Of a stretch of 13,777 bases of DNA, positions 7,060 through 13,754 are shown piece by piece. This DNA comes from JASHVB01 sp049522565 (GTDB lineage: Bacteria > Pseudomonadota > Alphaproteobacteria > Acetobacterales > Acetobacteraceae): contig JBEKNT010000159.1 of NCBI GenBank assembly GCA_049522565.1, positions 1-13,777 of the forward strand, read 5' to 3'. The translations under genes and the position numbers were made by a program. Position 1 is the first letter of the stretch. The number at the start of each line of letters is the position of its first letter. A model generated the notes under the pieces. The model had not been told where the DNA came from, did not search any database, and worked only from the letters and a program-made list of their open reading frames with translations.

Positions 7060-8061
7060 ATGCCGGCATCGCAGATGACCCATTGGGAGCGCGTAACGGC
7101 TGCCGTGGCCGGTCAGGCGGTGGATCGCGTGCCGGTCAGCCTGTGGCACCACTTCCCGGAAATCGACCTCGATCCGGTCAGGCTGGCCGAGGCGTGCGTT
7201 CATTGGCAGCAGACCCATGATTTCGATCTGGTGAAGTTCATGCCGGCCGGCACCTACAGCGTCGAGGATTGGGGCGCCACGAGCGCGTATCTCGGTGTGC
7301 CGAATGGCACGCGAACGGTGATCACGCACGGCGTGACGAACGCGGAGCAATGGCCGCGCCTGGCCAGGCTGTCGCCGCACCAGGGGCGCCTGGGCCAGGA
7401 GTTGAAGGCGCTGTCCCTGGCCGCCGTGGCGCTCAAGGATGACGTGCCGCTCCTGCAGACGGTGTTCAGCCCATTGACCACCGCGCTCAAGCTGGCGGGA
7501 GATCGCGTGTTCGCCGATCTGCGGCGGCATGCCGATCTGTTCGAGGCCGGTCTGGCCATCATCGCCGAAGCGACGCTGGGCTTTGCGCGCGCCTGCCTGC
7601 GGGCTGGGGCGCACGGGCTGTTCTTCGCGACCCAGTGCGCCAGCTACCGCATGCTAAGCGAAGCCGAGCATCGGCGTTTCGGGCTTGCCTACGACCGCCT
7701 TGTGCTCGATGGCGTCAGAGACGAAGCGGCGTTCACCCTGCTGCACCTGCACGGCAACGACGTGATGTTCGACCAGGTGCCGGAGTACAAGGCCAACATG
7801 GTGAACTGGCATGACCGGCGTTCCGAACTCGACCTTGCCGGGGCGATGAGCCGGTTCGATGGGCTGTTGGTTGGCGGGGTGAACGAGGCGACGACCCTGC
7901 CGCAGGGTTCCGTCGAGGCAATTCGCAACGAAGTGCGCAACGCCATTGCCCAGACCGGCGGTCGTCGCCTGATGATCGCCCCCGGCTGCGTGGTGCCGAT
8001 CGCCACACCCGAGGCGCATTACCGCGCGGTGATCGACGCGGTGAATGAGATGCCGGGCTAG
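7060..8061 (+). CDS. Uroporphyrinogen decarboxylase-superfamily protein, not HemE (methyltransferase-like)
   Basis: TIM-barrel protein of 333 residues in the UROD superfamily, started at an ATG with GAGAAGGAGAA upstream. It lacks the RQAGRxxPxY signature near the N-terminus of true HemE and instead has PVSLWHHFPEIDLDP, so haem synthesis is unlikely. The same superfamily includes cobamide:thiol methyltransferases (MtaA/MtbA type), where zinc is held by H-x-C and a distant Cys. Here the matching places read H229-L-H231 (LLHLHGND) and C310 (APGCVVPIATP), a possible H-x-H...C zinc site. KFMPAGTYSVEDWGA near 60 is typical of these non-HemE members. Methyl transfer or demethylation of a small imported compound is the best guess, supported by the transporter just upstream. 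No corrinoid protein or partner methyltransferase is in the window. Confidence 0.82.
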   Translation: MPASQMTHWERVTAAVAGQAVDRVPVSLWHHFPEIDLDPVRLAEACVHWQQTHDFDLVKFMPAGTYSVEDWGATSAYLGVPNGTRTVITHGVTNAEQWPRLARLSPHQGRLGQELKALSLAAVALKDDVPLLQTVFSPLTTALKLAGDRVFADLRRHADLFEAGLAIIAEATLGFARACLRAGAHGLFFATQCASYRMLSEAEHRRFGLAYDRLVLDGVRDEAAFTLLHLHGNDVMFDQVPEYKANMVNWHDRRSELDLAGAMSRFDGLLVGGVNEATTLPQGSVEAIRNEVRNAIAQTGGRRLMIAPGCVVPIATPEAHYRAVIDAVNEMPG

Positions 8062-8170
8062 CGGCACCAGCCCGGCACTGCCTCAGGCGCTGTAGCCGGA
8101 CGCCAGCGCGGACGCCCGGTCACATTTGGAGTTATACCCGCCGTCCGAATGACTGACTCTTTGCTGGTGC

Positions 8171-8286
8171 GCACGGACGGCCCCGCCCCGTCATGGCCGG
8201 GGTTGAGCCAGCCATCGATCGCGGTACCGCGGCTGCATAGATGGCGAGGTTAAGCCCGGCCATGACGGGGTGGGGCGATCCGTGCC
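8171..8286. repeat. Nested palindromic intergenic repeat (CGTCATGGCCGGG type)
   Basis: Imperfect inverted arms at 8171-8209 and 8249-8286 match at roughly 34 of 38 positions and contain CCCGTCATGGCCGGG and its complement. The loop holds a second inverted pair, GCCATC (8211-8216) with GATGGC (8240-8245), and at its centre the perfect 12-bp palindrome CGCGGTACCGCG (8220-8231). It occupies the middle of the 320-bp gap between the convergent UROD-like gene and the unknown minus-strand gene; nothing else is seen in that gap except a half repeat at 8357-8377. It could form a large hairpin and act as a two-way terminator. It resembles REP-like dispersed elements of alphaproteobacteria. Confidence 0.8.
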
Positions 8287-8356
8287 GTACGTCGATCTTT
8301 CGGGCGCCTGATGTTAGAGCATTTGTGGCATGATCGGAAACGCCAGCCGTTCTCCC

Positions 8357-8377
8357 GTCATGGCGAGGAGCGCAGCG
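8357..8377 (+). repeat. Solo half copy of the GTCATTGCGAGG-type repeat
   Basis: This 21-base stretch (GTCATGGCGAGG...GCGCAGCG) matches the reverse complement of the right arm of the repeat at 10040-10141 at 19 of 21 positions. It lies five bases past the stop codon of the minus-strand gene at 8382-9932, so that gene is bracketed by related repeats. Confidence 0.55.
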
Positions 8378-8381
8378 GTGG

Positions 8382-9932
8382 CTAATTCCTGATCCACTCC
8401 TTCTCGAACCGCGCGTAGCAGTCGCGCTCGCCGGGCATCTTCGGCCAGCCCGCAAGCTGCCGCACGCTCGCCAGCAGCAGCCGGTCGCGCAGATGCGTGG
8501 TGTTGTGCGCGTACTCCTCGTACGACGAGTGCGTAATCTTCTGGTTGTGCGGATCGTCCTGGAACTTGCACGCGGTGACCGCGACCGCCGCCTGGTAGGC
8601 TCTGCGATCCGCGCCCGATTCCAGATACGCGTTGGCAATCGCGGTGCTGCGCGGAATGTCGAACGCCAGGATGGCGTCGTCCAGCTCGCGCAGCAGCGCT
8701 GCGGGTGGGCGGCCGGCGGGATCGAACCCTGCCAACTCCTGTTCCAGCACCGGCGTGTGCCACTTGTTCGACCGCGCCGCGTCGTTGACGAAGTTGGCCA
8801 TGAGATACAGCACGCGCGGCTGATAGGGGCTGTCGCTGGTGCGCATCCAGTAGTTCGCCGTGTTGCAATAATCGAACGGGTGCTGGCCGTCGGTGAACGC
8901 CCGCGGCACCGTGTTGCGCAGGATCAATTCCGCCGCGCCGATCTGGATCGTGTCGCCCAGGCTGCGGATCGATTTTCCCGCCTTCAGATGCGCCGTGAGC
9001 TGATCCCATACGGTCTGCCCGTCGGCGGTCATCAGCAGATCGACGAAGTCCTCCACCTCGACCGGGCTCAGCGGAATTTCGTTGGTCTCGCGCAGCGTCT
9101 TGCCGGTGTCGGGGAAGGCGGCGGCCAGGATCACGCAGGCTGCATCATACGCCGAATAGTACAACGGTCCGACCGCCATGTCCGGCACGCCGGTATAGAA
9201 CACGCCATGCGCGCGCTCCCAGCCGACGAACTCGGCGAGGTCGGCGATCGCGCGGGCCCGCAGTGCCTTGTGCCCGGTGTTGCGCGCCTTGCGGCCGATG
9301 ATGGTGTCCTGCACGTCGATCAGGCCGAGGAACAGCAACTGGTCGCGCAGCTTCGGACGCGCTTCCGGGTCGGCCGCCAGGTCGAGGAACATGCCGTAGG
9401 AACGCTGCACTTCGCCGCCCATGGTGGCGAGCATGTGGGCGTTCAACCGCTCGTCAATGGTGCCGCCTGCACGGATCGGCGCCTGGTCCTGGTTCCACAC
9501 CACCGGCCCGTACTCCGGCGGCGGCACGTTCATGCCCTTCATCGTGGCGTAGCGGCCGGGATATTTCCCCAGCAACTGGTTCCAGATATCCAGACCGGCG
9601 GGGATGTACCAGACGCTCTGCAACAGCGGCAGCAGGCGGTGGCTCTCCGGCAGATAGGGCATCAGGCTGGCCGAGGTGCGCAGGCCGAGGATGGTATGGT
9701 CGTTGTTCACCAGCACGATCTGTCCATCGCGCACGTTGATGTGGTTCGGTACCTGCACGAACGGCGCCTCGGCCGCGGTCACCACGCTGAGCGCCTCGCC
9801 GATCGAGCGCCCCTCGCGCGCCACCATGCCGAAGAACAGATTGGCGGTGCGCGGCTGGTCGCGTTGCAGGATGGCGTCGGTGAGCAAGTCGAAAACCTTG
9901 TCCTGGCGGATGGTTTCGCGGCTCATCAGCAT
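8382..9932 (-). CDS. Uncharacterised 516-residue, mostly alpha-helical protein
   Basis: I do not recognise a named family. Start ATG 9932 was chosen because GGGAG lies 10 bases upstream; an ATG two codons later is possible. The protein appears soluble, with no signal peptide or membrane segment. The N-terminal 60 residues look like a helical pair (DKVFDLLTDAILQRD ... GRSIGEALSVVTAAE). Histidine- and aromatic-rich motifs that look conserved follow: FVQVPNHINVRDG, VNNDHTILGLR, WYIPAGLDIWNQLLG, then in the C-terminal half ELILRNTVPRAFTDGQHPFD with YCNTANYW, and LYLMANFVND. The spacing of His and aromatic residues hints at a metal- or cofactor-binding helical fold, perhaps distantly like the non-Rieske part of some Rieske-domain proteins, but no Cys-His cluster motif is present. 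It is convergent with the UROD-like gene and divergent from the cupin. Reading frame integrity and codon use support a real gene. Confidence 0.85.
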   Translation of the reverse strand: MLMSRETIRQDKVFDLLTDAILQRDQPRTANLFFGMVAREGRSIGEALSVVTAAEAPFVQVPNHINVRDGQIVLVNNDHTILGLRTSASLMPYLPESHRLLPLLQSVWYIPAGLDIWNQLLGKYPGRYATMKGMNVPPPEYGPVVWNQDQAPIRAGGTIDERLNAHMLATMGGEVQRSYGMFLDLAADPEARPKLRDQLLFLGLIDVQDTIIGRKARNTGHKALRARAIADLAEFVGWERAHGVFYTGVPDMAVGPLYYSAYDAACVILAAAFPDTGKTLRETNEIPLSPVEVEDFVDLLMTADGQTVWDQLTAHLKAGKSIRSLGDTIQIGAAELILRNTVPRAFTDGQHPFDYCNTANYWMRTSDSPYQPRVLYLMANFVNDAARSNKWHTPVLEQELAGFDPAGRPPAALLRELDDAILAFDIPRSTAIANAYLESGADRRAYQAAVAVTACKFQDDPHNQKITHSSYEEYAHNTTHLRDRLLLASVRQLAGWPKMPGERDCYARFEKEWIRN

Positions 9933-10039
9933 GGTTGTTGTACTCCCGTTGGACGTTTCCAATGGCTTGATTGCCCCGAGCCTAGCGCCGTGGCGTGACA
10001 AACGGCAAGGCCGGGCGCAGCCGCTTTGGCGGCTACGTT

Positions 10040-10141
10040 GTCATTGCGACGCGCGGAACGACGCAACAATCCCCCGCGTGACGCGCCGAGGAACGCTCGT
10101 TACTCAGGGGATTATTGCGTCGCTGCGCGCCTCGCAATGAC
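10040..10141. repeat. Inverted intergenic repeat (GTCATTGCGAGG type)
   Basis: Arms of about 36 bases at 10040-10075 and 10106-10141 match imperfectly, at roughly 32 positions, starting GTCATTGCGA and ending in AATCCCC. The roughly 30-base centre has no clear structure. It fills much of the 313-bp gap between the divergent unknown gene and the cupin. Short GTCATTGCGAGG...GCAATCC palindromes are a common dispersed intergenic repeat in bacteria. A half copy is at 8357-8377. The rest of the gap shows nothing beyond the two ribosome sites. Confidence 0.8.
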
Positions 10142-10245
10142 ACGGGGTGCTGCGTGACTTGCACCCCGGCGATAGCGGGTAGTCGTGTGCCGCGCATTGT
10201 CGGATCATGCCGCAGATCAATGCTGCGACAACATGGCGGAGCCCC

Positions 10246-10629
10246 ATGCCAGGCGACGTCGCGCAACACTACGACCCGATCAATTTCGCCAGCAAGTTCG
10301 CGCTGTTTCGCGAACCGTGGCAACCGAAGGTGGTCGCCGAAATGAACGACTGCCAGTTCAAACTCGTGCGGGTGGAAGGCGATTTTGTGTGGCACGACCA
10401 TCAGGACACCGACGAGGCGTTCATCGTACTCGACGGCGAACTGCGCATCGATTTTTGCGACGGATCGGTGGTGCTCGGTGCGGGTGAGATGTGCGTGGTG
10501 CCGAAGGGCGTCGCGCACAAGCCGTTCGCGGCGAAGGCGGCCAAACTGTTGCTGATCGAGCCGCGCGGTGAGCCGAACACCGGCGGTGCGCGGGGCGAGC
10601 GCACCGCGCCGAACGACGCGTGGATTTGA
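10246..10629 (+). CDS. Single-domain cupin protein
   Basis: Small soluble beta-barrel metalloprotein of 127 residues, of the mannose-6-phosphate-isomerase-like cupin type. The start at ATG 10246 has GCGGAG about 5 bases upstream; an ATG 13 codons earlier (10207) lacks a clear site. Cupin motif 1 is WHDHQDTDEAFIVLDGEL, giving metal ligands H50, H52 and E57 with the usual H-x-H-x4-E-x6-G spacing. Motif 2 is GAGEMCVVPKGVAHKPFA, giving H91. All four expected metal ligands are therefore present. Such proteins range from isomerases and dioxygenases to small-molecule sensors, and nothing here decides which. It stands alone, divergent from the unknown 516-residue gene. Confidence 0.9.
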   Translation: MPGDVAQHYDPINFASKFALFREPWQPKVVAEMNDCQFKLVRVEGDFVWHDHQDTDEAFIVLDGELRIDFCDGSVVLGAGEMCVVPKGVAHKPFAAKAAKLLLIEPRGEPNTGGARGERTAPNDAWI

Positions 10630-10708
10630 CCGGCAGCGTGCCGTAGGTTGGGTACGGACAGAGAGGCCGTTGCGTTGTGTCGGCTGTCGCGTGACCACCA
10701 TACGTCCG

Positions 10709-10720
10709 GGCAAATTTGCC
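10709..10720. promoter_or_regulatory. Perfect 12-bp palindrome upstream of ybjQ-like gene
   Basis: GGCAAATTTGCC is fully symmetric with an AT-rich centre in GC-rich DNA, the form of a dimeric repressor operator. It lies 80 bp after the cupin stop and about 180 bp before the YbjQ-family start. The regulator is unknown and chance is not excluded. Confidence 0.3.
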
Positions 10721-10721
10721 G

Positions 10722-10750
10722 GCCGCGCGTCACAGGACGTGCCGCGCGGC
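10722..10750. repeat. GC-rich hairpin downstream of the cupin gene
   Basis: GCCGCGCG (10722-10729) and CGCGCGGC (10743-10750) can form an 8-bp stem with a 13-base loop. It lacks a T tract, so it is at most a weak or factor-assisted terminator. Confidence 0.3.
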
Positions 10751-10902
10751 TGAGAACGTGCCTTCCTCGTAGCCCGCCGTGCCAGCGGTACGAACTTTGG
10801 GCGCCCCCCGCGATCGCCCGGTTCGGAACGTAACGCGCCGGACGCAAAGGCCGTGGCAATAAGCGCCCCGAGGATGCAAACCGGACGACAGGGAGGCTCA
10901 AC

Positions 10903-11229
10903 ATGTTGGTGGTGACGACCGAGCAAGTCGCGGGGCACCGGGTGCGCCAGACGCTGGGGCAGTGTTTCGGCGTGGTGGTGCGTAGCCGCGGTCTGGGAGG
11001 CAACATCATGGCCGGGTTGCGCAGCATCGCCGGCGGCGAGATCACCGAGTACACCTCGATGCTGGAGGAGGCGCGCCGCCATGCGGTGGACCGCCTGGTG
11101 CAGAACGCCACGCTGATGGGCGCCAACGGCATCATCATGATGCGGTTCGACTCTTCAGAGATCGGCCAGACGATGAGCGAGATCGTCGCCTACGGCACGG
11201 CGGTCGTGCTGGAGCCGGTGGCGGCCTGA
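10903..11229 (+). CDS. YbjQ/UPF0145 family protein
   Basis: A 108-residue soluble protein of the UPF0145 (YbjQ) family, a pentameric fold of unknown biochemical role. The ATG is preceded by GGGAGG at a normal distance. Recognisable family features are VTTEQVAGHRVRQTLG at the N-terminus, VVVRSRGLGGNIMAGLRSIAGGEITEYT in the middle, the helix MLEEARRHAVDRLVQNATLMGANGIIMMRFD, and the closing strand IVAYGTAVVLEP. The length equals the family norm. Its stop overlaps the next ATG by one base (TGATG), so the two genes are very probably translationally coupled. Function cannot be assigned beyond the family. Confidence 0.93.
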   Translation: MLVVTTEQVAGHRVRQTLGQCFGVVVRSRGLGGNIMAGLRSIAGGEITEYTSMLEEARRHAVDRLVQNATLMGANGIIMMRFDSSEIGQTMSEIVAYGTAVVLEPVAA

Positions 11230-11519
11230 TGCTGCGCACGGTATTGCTCTGGTGCGGCGGGCTGCTGCTGCTGGGCGGCGTAACGGTCGCCCTGGTGTGT
11301 CATTCTCCCGCCGGACTGGGACCGGCCGGCTTTGGCGCGATCCTGCTGCTGGCGATCCGGTTCGAGCGCCGCGGCTACAAGCGGATTGTGGACGGCGTGC
11401 CCGGCGCGGACTGGCAGCCGACCGGCGAGCGGTTCCTGGACCCGAACAGCGAACTGCCGGTCGACGTGTATTTCCAGCCGGCGACCGGCAAGCGCGTCTA
11501 TGTCCGCTCGGCACGATAG
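11229..11519 (+). CDS. Small membrane protein coupled to the YbjQ-family gene
   Basis: A 96-residue protein of unknown family. Hydrophobic stretches at about 3-22 (RTVLLWCGGLLLLGGVTVAL) and 28-44 (GLGPAGFGAILLLAIRF) predict two membrane segments, or a signal anchor plus one, followed by a 50-residue soluble tail rich in charged residues (GADWQPTGERFLDPNSELPV, then YFQPATGKRVYV). The start codon overlaps the YbjQ-family stop, so both are made from one transcript and may act together at the membrane. Confidence 0.8.
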   Translation: MLRTVLLWCGGLLLLGGVTVALVCHSPAGLGPAGFGAILLLAIRFERRGYKRIVDGVPGADWQPTGERFLDPNSELPVDVYFQPATGKRVYVRSAR

Positions 11520-11582
11520 CGACCTCTTGCGCCTGCGGCGGGGTTGAGCCGCGAAGCGGATCGGCGCGGCGTGAAGCGCCGG

Positions 11583-11636
11583 GTGAGGGGGACGGGTCGG
11601 CACGATTGAGCAGCGTGCCGACCCGATCGCCCTCAC
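11583..11636. terminator. Long hairpin between convergent genes
   Basis: Arms 11583-11604 and 11614-11636 pair along an 11-bp perfect inner stem (GGGTCGGCACG) and a 7-bp outer stem (GTGAGGG), with a small internal bulge and a 9-base loop. It lies between the plus-strand membrane protein gene and the minus-strand GNAT gene. Position and symmetry suggest a two-way terminator, but no T tract follows on either strand. Confidence 0.5.
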
Positions 11637-11645
11637 GCTCGTCAC

Positions 11646-12119
11646 TCACGCGCCTTGACCTCTCCCGCGCGCAGCGCGGGAGAGGTTACGTTGCATGTAC
11701 ACCCGGTCGAAGCCGTGCTCCGTCACCCGGCCGGTTTCGACGTAGCCCAGGCGGCGATACAGCGCCTGGTTCTCGGTCATCAGCGCGTGGGTGTACAGCC
11801 GGATCTGTGCGAACCCGCGCCGCCGCGCCGCAGCCTCGGCGAACGCCATCAGGGCGCGGCCGTGGCCGGCACCCTGGCATTCCGGCCGCACGGCGATGTT
11901 GTCCAGCAGAAGAGCGTCCGGTTGTTCCTCCAGCACCAGCAGCCCGACGATCCGGCCGGCGTCCTCCAGCACCCAGGCCTGGCTGGCGGCAATGCGCGCC
12001 GCGTAGTCGTCCAGCATCGGCCCGGGCGGCTTGCCGATGCGTGCCACGTAGGGAGCGTAGGCCGCATGCACGACGTCGCGCAGCGCCGCCGCTTCACCCG
12101 CAACCGCCGGCCGGATCAC
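11646..12119 (-). CDS. GNAT-family N-acetyltransferase
   Basis: Acetyl-CoA-dependent acetyltransferase, 157 residues from GTG 12119. That start was chosen because it gives the usual opening (M)IRPAVAGEAAALRDVV; a TTG at 12173 directly after the ppx stop (TGATTG) would add 18 residues. The core shows LLLDNIAVRPECQGAGHGRAL, with the acetyl-CoA loop Q-G-A-G-H-G, then RLYTHALMTENQALYRRLGY, the C-terminal strand-helix of the family. The substrate is unknown. The last ten or so residues (NLSRAARGRG) are encoded by a perfect 13-bp palindrome, so the normal C-terminus probably ended near YMQRNL. It follows ppx closely on the same strand, so the two are likely co-transcribed. Confidence 0.9.
   Translation of the reverse strand: MIRPAVAGEAAALRDVVHAAYAPYVARIGKPPGPMLDDYAARIAASQAWVLEDAGRIVGLLVLEEQPDALLLDNIAVRPECQGAGHGRALMAFAEAAARRRGFAQIRLYTHALMTENQALYRRLGYVETGRVTEHGFDRVYMQRNLSRAARGRGQGA
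11658..11686. repeat. Perfect 13-bp palindrome inside the GNAT 3' end
   Basis: ACCTCTCCCGCGC and its exact complement are separated by GCA. The palindrome lies within the last codons of the GNAT gene, ten bases before its stop codon. It could form a very stable hairpin in the mRNA end and act as an intrinsic stop or stabiliser; no T run follows. Confidence 0.75.
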
Positions 12120-12173
12120 ACCGGCCGCACCCGGGCCGGCGGGCTCACCCCGGTGGTGTCCGGGCCGCCCCAA

Positions 12174-13679
12174 TCACGCCGCCCGCGCTGTCGCGGCCTC
12201 GGTCGCGGCTTCCAGCCCCACCGCCTGGGCCAGCCGATCCAGCCGGCGCACCACGCTCTCGCCGGCAAACACCCCGCTATCCTCCTGCAACCGCAGCACC
12301 AACTGGCCGCCGCGCAGCGACAACCCGGTGCCGGCCAGCAGGTCCGGGGTGCCGGCCGACAGGGTGTAGGCCAGCCGCAGCGCGATCCCCAGCACCTCGG
12401 CACGGTTGGCGCTGGCGACGTCCAGCAGCAGGCGGGCCGGGCGCAGGAACCCCGCGTTGGCATCCACCTCGTACCGCATCGCCGTGACCAGCGCGAGGAA
12501 CGCCCGGGCGTGATGATCCAGCCCGATCCCCGGCTGCCGCAGCACCCGCAGGAACGCCTGTTCGGGGCGGAACTCCGGATGGTCGTGGCTGCCGATGTCG
12601 GACAGCCAACAGGCCGCCTCACGCAGCCGGAGCGCCTCGGGCGTCTCGGCGGGGAACAGCGGCTGCGTCCAGGCCAGCAGCGCCGGAGGCAGCGACGGAT
12701 CGCGTCCCAGCCGCGCCGCCATCTCATGGCCGGCAGCGAGCAGGGGGTCCTGGCGGCGGATGTCTTCGGGCATGCGCTGCATGAACCAGCCCTCGCGCAG
12801 GCCGCTGGCGCTGAACACCACGCGGCGCACCCCGGTCGCCCGCAGCAGCCGGCGCAGCGCCACCGCGGCAAAGGGAAGATCGTCGATGCGCCGGCGCGGC
12901 ATGGCGGGCAGCCGCTCCAGCGCGCGCCTCCCGGCGGTCGAGATCAGCCCGGCCAGGTCGCGCGCCTCCTCGCGGCCGATCGCGTAGTGGTGCACCATCT
13001 GCAGCGGATAGCCGGTCTGCGCCATGTGGATGCGCGCCAGGGCGCGCCAGGCGCCGCCCACCAGATACAGGTCGGCGCCGATCCCCTCGGCCAGCCAGGG
13101 CACCGCCGCTATGTCATCCTCGGCGATGGCGCGGGCGCGGATCGGGTCGTTGCCGGAGCGTTCGGCCAGCCGGATCACCCCCAGCCGCAGGGTTTGCGAT
13201 TCGCGCCGCGTGCCGGCGGCGAGGCGCACCACCTCCAGCGAGCCGCCGCCGATATCGGCGAGGATGCCGTCGGCGGTGGGAATCCCGCACAGCACGCCCT
13301 CGGCCGAGTATTCCGCCTCCTCCAGACCCGACAGGACGCGGATCGGCACGCCAGGCAGGCGGGCCTCCAGCGCGGCGACGAAATCCGGGCCGTTGCGGGC
13401 ATCGCGCACCGCGGCGGTGGCCAGCACTTCGAACGGCTGGGCGCCCATCGCGCGCGCCACCGCGTGGTAGCGGTGCAGCACGGTGAAGGCCTGCGCCATG
13501 CCTTCCTCGTTCAGCCGGCCGGTGGTGGACAGGCCGCGGCCCAGGCGCAGCACCGCCTTCTCGTTGAAGATGCCGAGCGGGTTGCGGCCGTGCCCCTCGA
13601 ACACCACCAGGCGGACCGAGTTCGATCCGAGGTCGACCACGCCACAACGCGGCAGGTTGGCAGGCGGCGTATAGGGCAT
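12174..13679 (-). CDS. ppx: Exopolyphosphatase / guanosine pentaphosphatase family (Ppx/GppA)
   Basis: Cytoplasmic hydrolase that removes terminal phosphate from polyphosphate or pppGpp. It has 501 residues from ATG 13679, with AGGA about 8 bases upstream. The frame is open further upstream but runs into a repeat, and the family start fits here. The ASKHA-type phosphate-1 motif is GVVDLGSNSVRLVVF at 13-27. The catalytic-loop Glu lies in SGLEEAEYS (E120, E121, matching the SGREEA of E. coli Ppx). Phosphate-2 is LADIGGGSLEVV starting near 140. The C-terminal half, from about 300, is an HD-like helical domain with CWLSDIGSHDHPEFRPEQ. The 501-residue length is that of full Ppx/GppA proteins. Whether it prefers polyphosphate or pppGpp cannot be told. 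The GNAT gene follows on the same strand. Confidence 0.93.
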   Translation of the reverse strand: MPYTPPANLPRCGVVDLGSNSVRLVVFEGHGRNPLGIFNEKAVLRLGRGLSTTGRLNEEGMAQAFTVLHRYHAVARAMGAQPFEVLATAAVRDARNGPDFVAALEARLPGVPIRVLSGLEEAEYSAEGVLCGIPTADGILADIGGGSLEVVRLAAGTRRESQTLRLGVIRLAERSGNDPIRARAIAEDDIAAVPWLAEGIGADLYLVGGAWRALARIHMAQTGYPLQMVHHYAIGREEARDLAGLISTAGRRALERLPAMPRRRIDDLPFAAVALRRLLRATGVRRVVFSASGLREGWFMQRMPEDIRRQDPLLAAGHEMAARLGRDPSLPPALLAWTQPLFPAETPEALRLREAACWLSDIGSHDHPEFRPEQAFLRVLRQPGIGLDHHARAFLALVTAMRYEVDANAGFLRPARLLLDVASANRAEVLGIALRLAYTLSAGTPDLLAGTGLSLRGGQLVLRLQEDSGVFAGESVVRRLDRLAQAVGLEAATEAATARAA

Positions 13680-13716
13680 GCGGTCAGTCCTGGTTCGTTG
13701 GGTCAAGGTAGCACTA

Positions 13717-13754
13717 CTCCCCCTCCCCTTGTGGGTGGGGGTTGGGGGGAGGGG
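13717..13754. repeat. C/G-run intergenic element with quadruplex motif, upstream of ppx
   Basis: C runs at 13717-13728 face G runs at 13733-13754, giving an imperfect inverted repeat. On the plus strand four G runs (13733-13735, 13737-13741, 13744-13749, 13751-13754) are separated by loops of 1, 2 and 1 bases, a textbook quadruplex motif. It lies 54-75 bases upstream of the ppx start. G-rich elements of this look are common dispersed intergenic repeats in high-GC alphaproteobacteria. Confidence 0.6.

Noticed and set aside
5603..7069. Minus-strand frame of 488 codons opposite the MHS transporter
   Set aside because: His/Asp/Arg/Gln-rich composition typical of the antisense of membrane-protein genes; no ribosome site or motifs.
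8493..9998. Plus-strand frame of 501 codons opposite the unknown minus-strand gene
   Set aside because: Almost the same length as the true gene but Arg/Val/His-rich with no globular pattern; the minus frame has aromatic-rich motifs and a ribosome site.
8132..10141. CRISPR array suggested by several similar repeats
   Set aside because: The repeats are palindromic, unevenly spaced and only a few copies; no regular spacers or cas genes are present.
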